Shown: positions 34,622 to 44,357, counted from the first letter of the stretch. The stretch: 64,000 bases of DNA from UBA2040 sp963977135 (GCA_963977135.1 CAXBNN010000008.1:71451-135450); one strand, 5' to 3'. The notes: generated from the letters alone by a model not told the origin. Numbers and translations are program-made.

Positions 34622-34650
34622 TTTGTTTTCATTTTTAATACTTATCTTTG
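34622..34650 (+). promoter_or_regulatory. Candidate promoter of the main flexirubin operon
   Basis: TATCTTTG at 34643-34650 is a perfect TAnnTTTG minus-7 element, and TTTG at 34622-34625 is 17 bases upstream, slightly short of the usual spacing. The ATG at 34708 follows 57 bases downstream. A small inverted repeat (GGCA, AAATA, TGCC) lies in the leader. Confidence 0.45.
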
Positions 34651-34707
34651 CCCTCTTTACGGCAAAATATGCCTTAGATTTTATAAGAATTAAGCGATAT
34701 TTTTTGA

Positions 34708-35757
34708 ATGAAAGCTATTAACGCACTATACGAAGCCCAAAAAATTGCATTTAGTCCATTTGTTTTCCAAACGGTCTATTGTATGTTGGAATTTGGCATT
34801 TTGGATGTATTAAATGATGCGAAAGAAGGAATTTCTATAAAAGAGATTTCCACTAAAACGAAAGTGTCAGATTATGGGGTTCGAGTTCTGTTAGAAATGG
34901 CTGAAGCGGCTGAAATTGTTGAAATAAAATCTGAAGATTTTTATAAATTGACGAAGATTGGGTATTTCCTTTTACGTGACGAAATGACAAGAGTGAATTT
35001 TTACTTCACCCAAGATGTTTGTTACAAAGGTTTGTTCTCGCTGAAAGAGTGTATCGAACAAGGTAAGCCTGTAGGTTTGAAAGAATTTGGCGATTGGTCA
35101 ACATTGTATGAAGGACTTTCACAATTGCCAACTCATGTTAAGAAATCTTGGTTCGAATTTGACCATCATTATTCAGATAATTCTTTTGACGAAGCTTTGA
35201 AAATAATATTCTCTTACCAACCGAAAACGATTTTCGACATCGGTGGAAACACAGGGAAATGGGCAATGGCAAGTACCAAATATGATCCAAATGTCAATGT
35301 GAAAATATTTGATTTGCCAGGACAATTGAAAGTTGCAAAAGAAAATATAGACGCAATTCCAGCCAGTAAAGACAGGGTAGAATATATTGAGGCAAACATG
35401 CTGAAAGAAGAAACTGAAATTCCAGCAGGAGCAGATGTATACTGGATGAGTCAATTTTTGGATTGTTTCAGTGAAGTGGAAATTGAAAGTATACTTCGAA
35501 AAATTAAAAAGAACGCATCGAAAGATTCTACGATTTTTATCATGGAGACTTTTATTGATGACCAGAAATTCCCAGCTGCAAAATACAGTTTAGTTGCAAC
35601 TTCTGTGTATTTTACAGCAATGGCGAATGGAAATAGCAAAATGTACTCGTCTAGTGTTATGAAATACATTATTGAAAAAGCGGGACTTAAGTGTGTTGGT
35701 GAACACCGTCTTCACGCAGATGCTTTCCATACCATTTTAGAAGTTAAAGTTCCTTAA
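34708..35757 (+). CDS. SAM-dependent methyltransferase (O-methyltransferase family)
   Basis: The N-terminal 90 residues form a winged-helix-like dimerisation domain (IKEISTKTKVSDYGVRVLLEMAE). A class I methyltransferase fold follows, with TIFDIGGNTGKWA as SAM site and later VYWMSQFLDCFS and DSTIFIMETF. This is the layout of the plant caffeate/antibiotic O-methyltransferase group. In this cluster it could methylate the phenolic oxygen or ring of the aryl polyene starter. It opens the rightward operon. Confidence 0.85.
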   Translation: MKAINALYEAQKIAFSPFVFQTVYCMLEFGILDVLNDAKEGISIKEISTKTKVSDYGVRVLLEMAEAAEIVEIKSEDFYKLTKIGYFLLRDEMTRVNFYFTQDVCYKGLFSLKECIEQGKPVGLKEFGDWSTLYEGLSQLPTHVKKSWFEFDHHYSDNSFDEALKIIFSYQPKTIFDIGGNTGKWAMASTKYDPNVNVKIFDLPGQLKVAKENIDAIPASKDRVEYIEANMLKEETEIPAGADVYWMSQFLDCFSEVEIESILRKIKKNASKDSTIFIMETFIDDQKFPAAKYSLVATSVYFTAMANGNSKMYSSSVMKYIIEKAGLKCVGEHRLHADAFHTILEVKVP

Positions 35758-35785
35758 TCTAAAAATTAGAAAACAATCATTGCCC

Positions 35786-37315
35786 ATGTATAAGATGGAT
35801 TTGTCAGATATTGAACAGTATGCGCTTTACCTTAAACCGGTTGTGCTAAATAAGGATGTGAAAGACCAATTACATGAGTCTTTTTCATTTCTTACCGACT
35901 TTTCACGCGACAAGATTATTTACGGAATTAACACTGGATTTGGGCCAATGGCTCAGTTTAAAATCGACGAAGACAAACTTAATCAACTTCAATATAATTT
36001 AATTCGCAGCCATTCCTCTGGAACTGGAAACGTACTAGATGATGAAAGCGTTCGCGCTGTTGTAGTTGCTCGATTAAACAATTTTCTTCAAGGAAATTCG
36101 GGTATAAGTTTCGGAGTTGTTGAGCAATTGACTGCTTTTTTAGAAAAAGAAATTTATCCTGAAATATACGAGCATGGTGGAGTAGGAGCCAGTGGCGATT
36201 TAGTGCAGCTAGCGCACCTTGGACTGAACTTAATTGGTGAAGGATATGTTCGTTACAAAGGTGTTCGTCGAGCAACTGCAGAAGTGTTTGCAGAGCTTGG
36301 GTTAAAACCATTGAAACTTGAATTGCGCGACGGTTTAGGTTTAATGAACGGAACATCTTGTATGACCGGAATTGGCGCCGTTAATTTGGTTTATGCTTAC
36401 CGTTTATTGAACTGGGGAATTATTTCTTCTACTATCATCAATGAGGTAATGGAGTCGTATGACGATTCTTTCTCTGAAGGATTGAACAAGGTAAAGTTGC
36501 ATCCTGGGCAAATGCACATTGCAAAGGAAATGCGTGAATTCTTGACCGATAGCAACATGATCAAAAAACGCGAGGATTTGTTCTCCGATAACAATGTGAT
36601 GCAAACGGTTGAATTCAAAAAGAAAATTCAAGAGTATTATTCAATTCGATGTGTTCCTCAAATTTTAGGACCAGTAAAGGAAACTCTTGATTACGCCAAA
36701 TCTGTAATCGAAAATGAAATGAATTCTACAAATGATAACCCAGTTATCAGTGTAGAGGATCAAAATGTATATCACGGAGGAAATTTTCATGGCGATTATA
36801 TTTCGCTTGAAATGGACAAGGTGAGACTAGTTGTTACAAAAATGACCATGTTGGCTGAACGTCAATTGAATTATTTATTGAACCACAAACTGAATGATAA
36901 ATTCCCTGCGTTTTTGAACAGCGGAATACTAGGATTTAATTTTGGAATTCAAGGAATGCAGTTCACCGCAACATCTACGACAGCGGAAAGTCAAATGTTA
37001 TCTAACTCAATGTACGTTCACAGTATATCAAATAACAATGATAATCAAGACATTGTTAGTATGGGCACGAATAGTGCCGTAATGACGAAAAAAGTTATTG
37101 AGAATGGTTTCCAAGTAATGGCAATTCATATGATGGCTGTTTGTCAAACAATTGACTTGTTGGATGAAGACCAACGCAAAAAATTGTCACCGAAAACGTT
37201 AGAAATTTATAAATCTTTACGAAATGTAGCTCCAAGTGTGACGGAAGATGTCGCGCAATTTGAAAATATTCGTAATATTATAGATACCTTACGTAAAAAG
37301 TCGGTTGAGTTATGA
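35786..37315 (+). CDS. Tyrosine ammonia-lyase (HAL/PAL/TAL family)
   Basis: The Ala-Ser-Gly triad that cyclises to the MIO cofactor lies at about residues 135-137 (GGVGASGDLVQ). The NTGFGPMAQF and RSHSSGTG segments agree, as I remember it, with the Flavobacterium johnsoniae tyrosine ammonia-lyase and not with typical histidine ammonia-lyases. The enzyme would convert tyrosine to 4-coumarate, the starter of the aryl polyene. The open frame begins at a TTG (35780), but the ATG at 35786 is preferred. It shares ATGA with the ketoreductase gene downstream. Confidence 0.9.
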   Translation: MYKMDLSDIEQYALYLKPVVLNKDVKDQLHESFSFLTDFSRDKIIYGINTGFGPMAQFKIDEDKLNQLQYNLIRSHSSGTGNVLDDESVRAVVVARLNNFLQGNSGISFGVVEQLTAFLEKEIYPEIYEHGGVGASGDLVQLAHLGLNLIGEGYVRYKGVRRATAEVFAELGLKPLKLELRDGLGLMNGTSCMTGIGAVNLVYAYRLLNWGIISSTIINEVMESYDDSFSEGLNKVKLHPGQMHIAKEMREFLTDSNMIKKREDLFSDNNVMQTVEFKKKIQEYYSIRCVPQILGPVKETLDYAKSVIENEMNSTNDNPVISVEDQNVYHGGNFHGDYISLEMDKVRLVVTKMTMLAERQLNYLLNHKLNDKFPAFLNSGILGFNFGIQGMQFTATSTTAESQMLSNSMYVHSISNNNDNQDIVSMGTNSAVMTKKVIENGFQVMAIHMMAVCQTIDLLDEDQRKKLSPKTLEIYKSLRNVAPSVTEDVAQFENIRNIIDTLRKKSVEL

Positions 37316-38043
37316 AAAGTGCATTAATTACTGGAGCTTCAAGAGGGCTTGGACGTGCTATTGCGATACAATTAGCGAAGGACGAAAATTTGCATATTCT
37401 AATCAATTATGCGTCAAATAAAGATGCTGCGTTGGAAACAAAAAAAGTAATTGAAGAAAACGGCGGGACAGCTGAACTTTTACCTTTTGATGTTAAGAAT
37501 AGTGCAGAAGTTAGTAAGTCTGTAGGTGATTGGATAGAAAATAATCCAGATAAAAATATTGAGGTATTGGTTAACAATGCCGGAATTACGAAAGACAATC
37601 TATTTCCGTGGGTAACTGAAAAAGATTGGGATGACGTAATGGACACTTCCGTAAAAGGAATGTATAACTGCACACAAGCAGTAATTTCAAAAATGTTACG
37701 TAGCCGCTCAGGTCGCATCATTAATGTTGCATCTTTAAGTGGGCAAAAAGGCGTTCCTGGTCAAACGAATTACTCTGCTGCAAAAGGCGCAATGATAGCA
37801 GCAACAAAAGCCCTTTCGCAAGAAATTGCTAAGAGAAAAATAACAGTAAATGCAGTTGCTCCCGGATTTATCATTTCTGATATGACGAGTGATTTAAACG
37901 AAGACGAATTAAAGAAAATGGTACCGGCTAATCGCTTTGGAACCGCAGAAGAAGTTGCTCACTTAGTAAGTTTCTTAGCTTCTGACAAAGCTGCGTATAT
38001 TACTGGTGAAGTCATAAATATTAACGGGGGAATTTACGCTTAA
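37312..38043 (+). CDS. 3-ketoacyl-ACP reductase (FabG-type SDR)
   Basis: The 243-residue short-chain dehydrogenase has TGASRGLG at residues 7-14, NNAG near 90, and the catalytic Ser, Tyr and Lys in the ASLSGQKGVPGQTNYSAAKG region. It should use NADPH to reduce the beta-keto group after each polyene extension. The ATG overlaps the ammonia-lyase stop, and the ketosynthase starts two bases after its own stop. Confidence 0.93.
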   Translation: MKSALITGASRGLGRAIAIQLAKDENLHILINYASNKDAALETKKVIEENGGTAELLPFDVKNSAEVSKSVGDWIENNPDKNIEVLVNNAGITKDNLFPWVTEKDWDDVMDTSVKGMYNCTQAVISKMLRSRSGRIINVASLSGQKGVPGQTNYSAAKGAMIAATKALSQEIAKRKITVNAVAPGFIISDMTSDLNEDELKKMVPANRFGTAEEVAHLVSFLASDKAAYITGEVININGGIYA

Positions 38044-38045
38044 CA

Positions 38046-39269
38046 ATGGAAAACAGAGTAGTCATTACAGGTATCGGAATTTATTCGTGCATTGGCGAAA
38101 ATTTGACAGATGTTTTAGAATCTCTTCAAAAAGGGAAAAGCGGTATTATTTATGATCAAGCTCGTAAAGACTTCGGTTACCGCTCTAGCTTAACGGGTTT
38201 TGTTAAAGATCCTGACTTGAAACCATTTCTCTCTAGAAGAGAACGTATCGGAATGCACCAACCTGCAATGTTCGCCTATATGGCAACTAAAGAGGCAATG
38301 GAAAATTCAAATCTAGATGTCGATTTCCTTGAAAAAAATGAAACGGGAATTATATACGGAAATGATTCTACTGCTGGAGCTGTTATAGAAACAATTGATA
38401 AAGTTCGAGAAAGAAAAGACACTACTTTGATAGGAAGTGGTGATATTTTTCAGAATATGAACTGTACCATCAATATGAGTCTTTCTACCATTTACAAATT
38501 GAAAGGTATCAATATTACAATGTCAGCGGCTTGTGCTTCTGGTTCTCATTCAATAGGAATGGGTTATTTGTTAATCAAACAAGGACTTCAAGATCGCGTA
38601 ATTTGCGGTGGTGGACAAGAAATTAATGTATACGCGATGGGCAGTTTCGACGGTTTGGCAGCTTTTTCTATCAATGAAAAAGATCCAACAAAAGCGAGTC
38701 GACCTTTCGATAAGGATAGAGATGGCTTAGTTCCTTCGGGAGGTGCCGCGACGGTTATCATCGAATCATTAGAATCTGCATTGAAACGAAATGCTCCAAT
38801 TTATGGAGAAATCCTTGGCTACGGTTTTTCTTCAAACGGAGATCATATTTCTAATCCAAATTTGGATGGCCAACACCGTTCTTTGAATATGTCTTTGAAA
38901 CAAGCTGGATTGACACCAGATCAAGTTGATTACATAAATGCTCACGCAACATCAACGCCAGTAGGTGACGGAACGGAAGCGCAAGCAATTGCGGATGTTT
39001 TCGGATCAAAAGTTCCAGTAAGTTCTACTAAATCAATGACAGGTCATGAATGTTGGATGGCTGGAGCCAGTGAAATCGTTTATTCTTTGTTAATGATGAA
39101 AAACAATTTCATCGCTCCAAATATCAATTTCGAAAATCCAGATGAGGAAACCAGTAAGATTAATATAATACCAGAATACAAAGAACAAAACATAGATTGT
39201 TTCTTATCAAATTCGTTTGGATTTGGAGGAACAAATTCTTCACTAATCATTAAAAAATATATTCCCTAA
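38046..39269 (+). CDS. Beta-ketoacyl-ACP synthase (FabF-like)
   Basis: The catalytic triad is intact: Cys163 in SAACASGSHS, His in NAHATSTPVGD, and His in KSMTGHECWMAG. A nearby GFGGTNSSL end is also normal. It is probably an elongating condensing enzyme of the aryl polyene, working with the ACP gene 18 bases downstream. Confidence 0.92.
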   Translation: MENRVVITGIGIYSCIGENLTDVLESLQKGKSGIIYDQARKDFGYRSSLTGFVKDPDLKPFLSRRERIGMHQPAMFAYMATKEAMENSNLDVDFLEKNETGIIYGNDSTAGAVIETIDKVRERKDTTLIGSGDIFQNMNCTINMSLSTIYKLKGINITMSAACASGSHSIGMGYLLIKQGLQDRVICGGGQEINVYAMGSFDGLAAFSINEKDPTKASRPFDKDRDGLVPSGGAATVIIESLESALKRNAPIYGEILGYGFSSNGDHISNPNLDGQHRSLNMSLKQAGLTPDQVDYINAHATSTPVGDGTEAQAIADVFGSKVPVSSTKSMTGHECWMAGASEIVYSLLMMKNNFIAPNINFENPDEETSKINIIPEYKEQNIDCFLSNSFGFGGTNSSLIIKKYIP

Positions 39270-39287
39270 TTTTGCACTTTTTATTAT

Positions 39288-39539
39288 ATGGAACGAGCAG
39301 AGATTATTAATACAACAAAACGATTCCTTTCTGAGGAATTTGAAGTTGATATCGACAAAATCCAAGATGCCAACAACTTAAGAGATACTCTTGATTTGGA
39401 TAGTTTAGATTATGTAGATTTGGTAGTCTTAATGGAAGAAAACCTAGGCTACAAACCAACAGCAGACGATTTCAAAGTAATAGAAACGTTCAGCGATTTC
39501 TACGATTTAGTAGAGCAAAAATTAAAAGTAGCTTCATAA
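39288..39539 (+). CDS. Acyl carrier protein 1
   Basis: The 83-residue protein has the phosphopantetheine site LDSLDYVDLV, with the modified Ser near residue 41, and the usual four-helix acidic profile. It lies between a ketosynthase and an acyltransferase and should carry the growing polyene chain. Confidence 0.92.
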   Translation: MERAEIINTTKRFLSEEFEVDIDKIQDANNLRDTLDLDSLDYVDLVVLMEENLGYKPTADDFKVIETFSDFYDLVEQKLKVAS

Positions 39540-39542
39540 TAA

Positions 39543-40415
39543 ATGGAGAAAAAGTGGGACGGAAAGACCAAAGGCTCCCTCTGGGGATATAAGTTTTTCA
39601 TCCTGTGCATCCGAATTTTCGGAATTTGGGTTTCTTATTTTTTCTGTTTTTTTGTCGCAACTTATTTTGTGTTGTTTGCTAAAAAACAGAGAAACGCACT
39701 TATTAAATTTTATCAAAAAGGATTTCAGTTTAGCAAATCAAAATCAATTTGGTTTGCTGCCCGTAACTTTAATTTGTTCGGGAGAATATTAATTGATCGA
39801 CTCGCACTAAAAACCATCAAACGAAAACATTACACCCAAAGTTTTGACAACGAGAAAGCTCTGGTCGAAATGAATGAAGCTGGAAAGGGCGGTTTTCTAT
39901 TTTCCGGACATGTAGGAAATTGGGAAAATGCTGGTAATTTGATTGGTGAGCGTATTACTTCAAAAATTAACATTCTCATGTTGGACGATGAGGTGGAAAA
40001 AATCAAAAATTACATTGAAAATTCTTCAGAAGAGGCAAAATTTAATTTAATTCCATTGAAAAATGATATGTCTCATCTGATTTTGATTCATCGAGCGCTT
40101 AAAAAAAATGAGTTGATTGCCCTTCATGCTGATAGAACTTTACCCAATCAAAAAACCTTTCAATTTGACTTTTTAAATGGAAAAGCAGAATTTCCAGCCG
40201 GACCGTTTATCATGGCGCATAAGTTCAAAGTTCCTATTACCTTTGTATTCGCAGTGAAAGGAAAAGGTACCCACTACAATCTTTGCGCTACCGATTTAAT
40301 GTATAATAGTGAAAGTCCTGAGCAAATTGCTGAAGCTTACGTGAACAAATTGGAGCAAATGGTGGTTGATAACCCTATACAGTGGTTTAATTTTTATGAT
40401 TACTATGTTAATTGA
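39543..40415 (+). CDS. Lysophospholipid acyltransferase/LpxL-HtrB-like protein
   Basis: The 290-residue protein has an N-terminal hydrophobic anchor (about residues 15-40) and the acyltransferase motif FSGHVGNWENAG (HxxxxE type, as in lipid A late acyltransferases), then ALHADRTLP and PFIMAHKFKVP. In this cluster it could transfer the polyene acyl chain from ACP to an alcohol such as the dialkylresorcinol. Its end overlaps the dehydratase gene by 11 bases. Confidence 0.85.
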   Translation: MEKKWDGKTKGSLWGYKFFILCIRIFGIWVSYFFCFFVATYFVLFAKKQRNALIKFYQKGFQFSKSKSIWFAARNFNLFGRILIDRLALKTIKRKHYTQSFDNEKALVEMNEAGKGGFLFSGHVGNWENAGNLIGERITSKINILMLDDEVEKIKNYIENSSEEAKFNLIPLKNDMSHLILIHRALKKNELIALHADRTLPNQKTFQFDFLNGKAEFPAGPFIMAHKFKVPITFVFAVKGKGTHYNLCATDLMYNSESPEQIAEAYVNKLEQMVVDNPIQWFNFYDYYVN

Positions 40416-40824
40416 AAAATCAGATATTAAAAAATATATACCTCAACGTGAGCCATTTATTATGGTTGACTCTTTAACTTCCGTTGATGAAACAGGGTTT
40501 TTAAGCAGTTTCCGCATTGAGCCAAGCAATGTTTTAATGAATGGAGATGTACTTTCTGAGTCGGCTTTAGCAGAGAATGTAGCTCAAACATGTGCAGCTG
40601 GATTTGGGTATTTAGCAAGTTTGAAAGAAGAAGGAGAAGCGAAATTGGGTTTCATTGGTGCAATAACGAAAATGGAAGTTTTGTCTGAAATTAACGCCAA
40701 TACAACCGTTGAAACACGTGTAAACATCCTAAACACTTTCGAAACAATTCATTTGGTTGAAGGTCTAGTAAGTGCAAATGGTAAGGAACTTATCAAATGC
40801 CAAATGAAAATTGTATTAGCATGA
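40405..40824 (+). CDS. Hotdog-fold 3-hydroxyacyl-ACP dehydratase-like protein 1
   Basis: The start MLIEKSDIKKYIPQREPFIMVDSL is typical of ApeI/FabZ-related dehydratases of aryl polyene clusters. Other ATGs lie 9 and 39 bases upstream but lengthen the overlap. The central helix holds SALAENVAQTCAAG, in place of the usual HFP loop. It is thought to remove water from the 3-hydroxyacyl intermediate to give the conjugated double bond. Confidence 0.82.
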   Translation: MLIEKSDIKKYIPQREPFIMVDSLTSVDETGFLSSFRIEPSNVLMNGDVLSESALAENVAQTCAAGFGYLASLKEEGEAKLGFIGAITKMEVLSEINANTTVETRVNILNTFETIHLVEGLVSANGKELIKCQMKIVLA

Positions 40825-41249
40825 AAATCTTAGAATCTTCTATCGAACAACAAGTACGCTTTAGCGAAACTGATGCCATGGGTGTGGTTTGGCACGGGAA
40901 CTATTTGAAGTTTTTCGAAGACGGGAGAGAAAAATTTGGTGCGGAGTTCGGGATGGAATACCTGGATGTCTTTAAACAAGGATTTTATACACCCATAGTC
41001 AAATCAGAAATCAACCATAAATCCAGTGTGTTTTATGGAGATAAAGTTCATGTTTCAGTTGTACTAGAATTGCATTACGCGGCTAAGATCATGTTTCATT
41101 ACGAAGTGATAAACATGACAACCAATCAAATCGCAGCAACGGGTAAAACGATGCAAGTGTTCATGAATGTTTCTGATCGTAGCTTAGAACTTGTAAAACC
41201 TGCCTTCTACGAAGAGTGGGAAAACAAACAAAATTGGAAAGAGGCTTGA
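40821..41249 (+). CDS. Acyl-CoA/ACP thioesterase, 4-hydroxybenzoyl-CoA thioesterase type
   Basis: The segment FSETDAMGVVWHGNYLKFFEDGRE is the YbgC/4HBT signature, with the catalytic Asp in TDAMG. The ATG at 40821 overlaps the preceding TGA as ATGA; an earlier ATG at 40797 is unlikely. It may release polyene or alkyl acids from a thioester or proofread stalled chains. Confidence 0.88.
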   Translation: MKILESSIEQQVRFSETDAMGVVWHGNYLKFFEDGREKFGAEFGMEYLDVFKQGFYTPIVKSEINHKSSVFYGDKVHVSVVLELHYAAKIMFHYEVINMTTNQIAATGKTMQVFMNVSDRSLELVKPAFYEEWENKQNWKEA

Positions 41250-42322
41250 GTCTATTTTTGAAATATGGAACCTTAATTACTCCGCTCGGAATTGGAATGG
41301 ATGAACATTTCGAAGCACTTTCTAAAAATGAAACGGGTATCTCGCTTCAAGAAGAAAAAGGCTTTGAAGAAGTTGATTTGTACCTTTCGACCATCAAGGA
41401 TTTGAGCGGGAATCGCTACAATAATTTGCTTGAAATGGCTTGTGATGAAATTTTAAGGGTCCATACTCTGGATCTTCTTAAGGATAAATCAACTGGAATC
41501 ATTCTAAGTACGACTAAAGCAGATTTGGACGATTTGCCAAACGATACTTTTCAGTCTTCTAGAGATATTATAAAGGAAAAATTCCAAAATCCAAACGATG
41601 TAATTATCATCTCAAATGCTTGTATATCAGGAGTTCTTGCGGTTAATTTGGCTGCTGATTACCTTGAGTTTGGAAAATTTGAAAATGTATTGGTTATAGG
41701 AATTGATGTGCTCAACGAATTCGTTGTCAATGGATTTCAAAGTTTGAGAGCATTAAGTCCAGCGCCGTGCGCCCCATTTGACACTGACAGAAAAGGAGTA
41801 ACACTGGGCGAAGCTTGTGCTGCACTTTTGGTTACCAAAAATAAAGGAGAAGGTTTTGCAGTTGAATATTCTGGAGGATCTTCATCAAATGATGCAAACC
41901 ATATTTCTGGACCTTCCAGAACTGGCGAAGGATTGGTTCGATCGGTGAATAGAACTTTGGAAAGAAGTGCTATCGATAAAAATGATATCGATTTTATTTC
42001 TGCTCACGGAACGGCGACTTTGTACAATGACGAAATGGAAGCTTTGGGTTTCAATCGATTGGAATTACAAAACGTTCCAGTTAATAGTTTCAAAGGAAAT
42101 TTCGGGCACACACTTGGTGCTGCAGGATTAGTCGAAATTGCGGCTAGTATGCTTTCTATCGAAAAAAACACTTTGTTTGCTTCAGTTGGTTTCAAAGAAC
42201 TTGGAACAACTAAAGCCATAAATATTTTGAAAGAAAATAAAACGCAAGACGTAAATGTTGTCTTAAAAACGGCATCTGGATTTGGCGGAGGAAACGCTTC
42301 ACTTTTAATTCGTAAAGTGTAA
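41246..42322 (+). CDS. Beta-ketoacyl synthase, divergent KAS I/II type
   Basis: A complete catalytic triad is visible: Cys in NACISGVLAV, His in SAHGTATLYND, and His in KGNFGHTLGAAG. There is no ATG at the right place. A GTG at 41216 would overlap the thioesterase by 34 bases. A TTG at 41246 forms a TTGA overlap with that gene's stop, which I prefer, and another TTG lies at 41258. Sequence outside the active site is distant from the other two FabF-like enzymes here, so it may act as a loading or specialised condensing enzyme. Confidence 0.85.
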   Translation: MSLFLKYGTLITPLGIGMDEHFEALSKNETGISLQEEKGFEEVDLYLSTIKDLSGNRYNNLLEMACDEILRVHTLDLLKDKSTGIILSTTKADLDDLPNDTFQSSRDIIKEKFQNPNDVIIISNACISGVLAVNLAADYLEFGKFENVLVIGIDVLNEFVVNGFQSLRALSPAPCAPFDTDRKGVTLGEACAALLVTKNKGEGFAVEYSGGSSSNDANHISGPSRTGEGLVRSVNRTLERSAIDKNDIDFISAHGTATLYNDEMEALGFNRLELQNVPVNSFKGNFGHTLGAAGLVEIAASMLSIEKNTLFASVGFKELGTTKAINILKENKTQDVNVVLKTASGFGGGNASLLIRKV

Positions 42323-42927
42323 TGAAAATCCTAGGACATAGTTTTATCAATCGTAAAGGGGCATTTTTGAACGGAAAAGAAGTTGTTTCTTGTCCAGAAA
42401 ATGAGGCTAAATTCTTGAGACATATATACAAAGCGCTTGAAGTAAATTATCCAAAGTTTTACAAAATGGATACTTTGTCGAAAAGCGTCATTTTGGCTGA
42501 TTTCATATTAAGTCCTACATATACTGACTTAACAGAACAAGAAGATAAACTTCAATTGCTTTTCGCTAACGACGAATCGAGTAAACGAACGGACTTGAGT
42601 TTCATAGAAAGTTACGTTCCTAAAGAAGCTGCTAGCCCATCACTTTTTGTCTATACTCTGCCGAACATTCTTACGGGTGAATTGTCTATAAAACACAAAT
42701 GGTATGGAGAAAACACCTTCTTTATTTTAGATAAATTCAATGCGGAATTTTACCTTGAACAAATTAGAATGTCGTTTTCGCGAGGAAATGAATATTGTTT
42801 GTGCGGTTGGATAGGATCAGTTGACAAAAAAAACGAAGAATGTTTCCTATTTTTACTATCGAAATCAGAAGGTGAAGTTACATTTAACGAATTAGAAAAT
42901 ATATTAAATACCTATAGAAATGAGTAG
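42322..42927 (+). CDS. Truncated ketosynthase-like protein without catalytic cysteine
   Basis: The 201-residue product resembles the N-terminal part of ketosynthases described as Ketoacyl-synt_2. The evidence is the DTLSKSVILAD helix and the FVYTLPNILTGELSIKHKW segment, which matches the strand-turn-helix before the usual active site. No active-site Cys or His pair is present, so it cannot condense on its own. The start overlaps the preceding stop (TAATG) and the end overlaps the ACP gene. It may be a structural partner of the neighbouring ketosynthase. Confidence 0.65.
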   Translation: MKILGHSFINRKGAFLNGKEVVSCPENEAKFLRHIYKALEVNYPKFYKMDTLSKSVILADFILSPTYTDLTEQEDKLQLLFANDESSKRTDLSFIESYVPKEAASPSLFVYTLPNILTGELSIKHKWYGENTFFILDKFNAEFYLEQIRMSFSRGNEYCLCGWIGSVDKKNEECFLFLLSKSEGEVTFNELENILNTYRNE

Positions 42928-43177
42928 TTTAAAAGAGAACTTAAAAGTTCAAATCATCGAACAATTGAATCTTGAAGATTTGTCACCAGCTGATATTGTT
43001 GATGATGCTCCTTTATTCGGTGATGATGGATTGGGTTTGGACTCAATAGATGCGCTTGAATTTATCGTTTTATTGGATTCAGAATATGGAATCAAAATCG
43101 AAGATCCAGCAGGTGCACGTGAGATTTTTTATTCTCTAAACTCATTAGCTTCATTCATCGAAAGCAATCAAAAATAA
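42920..43177 (+). CDS. Acyl carrier protein 2
   Basis: The 85-residue ACP has the attachment site LGLDSIDALEFIV (Ser near residue 42) and an acidic first loop (LFGDDGLGLDS). It precedes a ketosynthase and its chain-length-factor-like partner, the same gene order as in the set at 54999-57498. Confidence 0.92.
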   Translation: MSSLKENLKVQIIEQLNLEDLSPADIVDDAPLFGDDGLGLDSIDALEFIVLLDSEYGIKIEDPAGAREIFYSLNSLASFIESNQK

Positions 43178-43179
43178 GA

Positions 43180-44355
43180 ATGGACATTTTTATCACAGGT
43201 TATGGAACTATTTCATCGATTGGTAAAAATGTCGAAGAAACTTACGCATCCTTACTTGCTGGAAAATCAGGCATTAAACAAGGCGTAAAAGCACATACCA
43301 AACGTTTCAAAGTTGGCGAAATTGATTTGTCAAATGATGAATTGATGTCGACTTTTGGTTTAAAAACGAAAGGTTCAAGAACTGCTTTACTCGGAATGGT
43401 TGCGGCTAAAGAGGCTTTCAAAGGGCATGAACTGTCTAATGAAATTCGAACTGGATTGATTTCTGGAACTTCTGTCGGAGGAATGGATATTTCTGAAATA
43501 GAATACGAGAAATACCACAACGGCGAAAAGGAAAACATACTCAACTATCTTCATCATCCAAGTGGAACTAGTACGGAGCAAATGGCCGAAGAGCTTGGGA
43601 TTAACGGTTTTGTGAATACAATTTCCACTGCATGTTCATCAGCTGCAAATGCAATTATGATGGGGGCGCGCATGATTCGAGCAGGAAAACTAGATCGAGT
43701 TATTGTTGGTGGTACAGATAGTATGACCAATTTTACGATTTCAGGTTTCCGATCTTTAATGATTTTCGATGAGGAATTCTGTCGACCATTTGATGAAACT
43801 AGAAAAGGATTAAACCTAGGTGAAGGCGCAGGATTTATTGTAATTGAATCTGAGAAATCTCTTCAAAAGACGAAAATGAAACCTTTGGCGAAATTGTCAG
43901 GTTGGAGCAATGCTTCAGATGCTTTTCACCAAACGGCTTCATCTCCAGAAGGCAATGGAGCAATTTTAGCCATGACGCAAGCCTTGAAAATTGCAAAATT
44001 GAAGGCCACTGATATCAGTTATGCCAACGCACACGGAACGGCAACGCCAAATAATGATTTGTCTGAATCAAAAGCATTTATAAAAATATTTGACGGAAAA
44101 GTACCTCCGTTCAGTTCTACAAAAGCATATACTGGTCATACTTTGGCTGCAAGCGGTGGAATTGAAGCGGTAATCGCGATACTAACGATGAACAACAGTG
44201 TTCTTTTCCCGAATTTGAATTTCAAAAATCCAATAGAAGAAACAGGATTGATTCCTGTGACTTCCGTTCAAAAAAGTGTTGAAGTAAAACACGTTTTGTC
44301 AAATTCTTTTGGGTTTGGCGGTAACAATTCAACAATAATTTTGTCAAAAGTATAA
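43180..44355 (+). CDS. Beta-ketoacyl-ACP synthase (FabF-like) of KS/CLF pair 1
   Basis: Active-site Cys lies in STACSSAANA, the two His in NAHGTATPNND and KAYTGHTLAASG, and the protein ends with the normal GFGGNNSTIIL. It is followed two bases later by an inactive homologue, like the KS-alpha and KS-beta of type II polyketide systems. It probably extends the aryl polyene or the alkyl chain of the resorcinol. Confidence 0.92.
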   Translation: MDIFITGYGTISSIGKNVEETYASLLAGKSGIKQGVKAHTKRFKVGEIDLSNDELMSTFGLKTKGSRTALLGMVAAKEAFKGHELSNEIRTGLISGTSVGGMDISEIEYEKYHNGEKENILNYLHHPSGTSTEQMAEELGINGFVNTISTACSSAANAIMMGARMIRAGKLDRVIVGGTDSMTNFTISGFRSLMIFDEEFCRPFDETRKGLNLGEGAGFIVIESEKSLQKTKMKPLAKLSGWSNASDAFHQTASSPEGNGAILAMTQALKIAKLKATDISYANAHGTATPNNDLSESKAFIKIFDGKVPPFSSTKAYTGHTLAASGGIEAVIAILTMNNSVLFPNLNFKNPIEETGLIPVTSVQKSVEVKHVLSNSFGFGGNNSTIILSKV

Positions 44356-44357
44356 GC

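Noticed and set aside
35780..37315. Histidine ammonia-lyase (hutH) of histidine breakdown
   Set aside because: No other hut gene is present, and the gene is coupled to the pigment ketoreductase. The sequence near the active site fits tyrosine ammonia-lyases.
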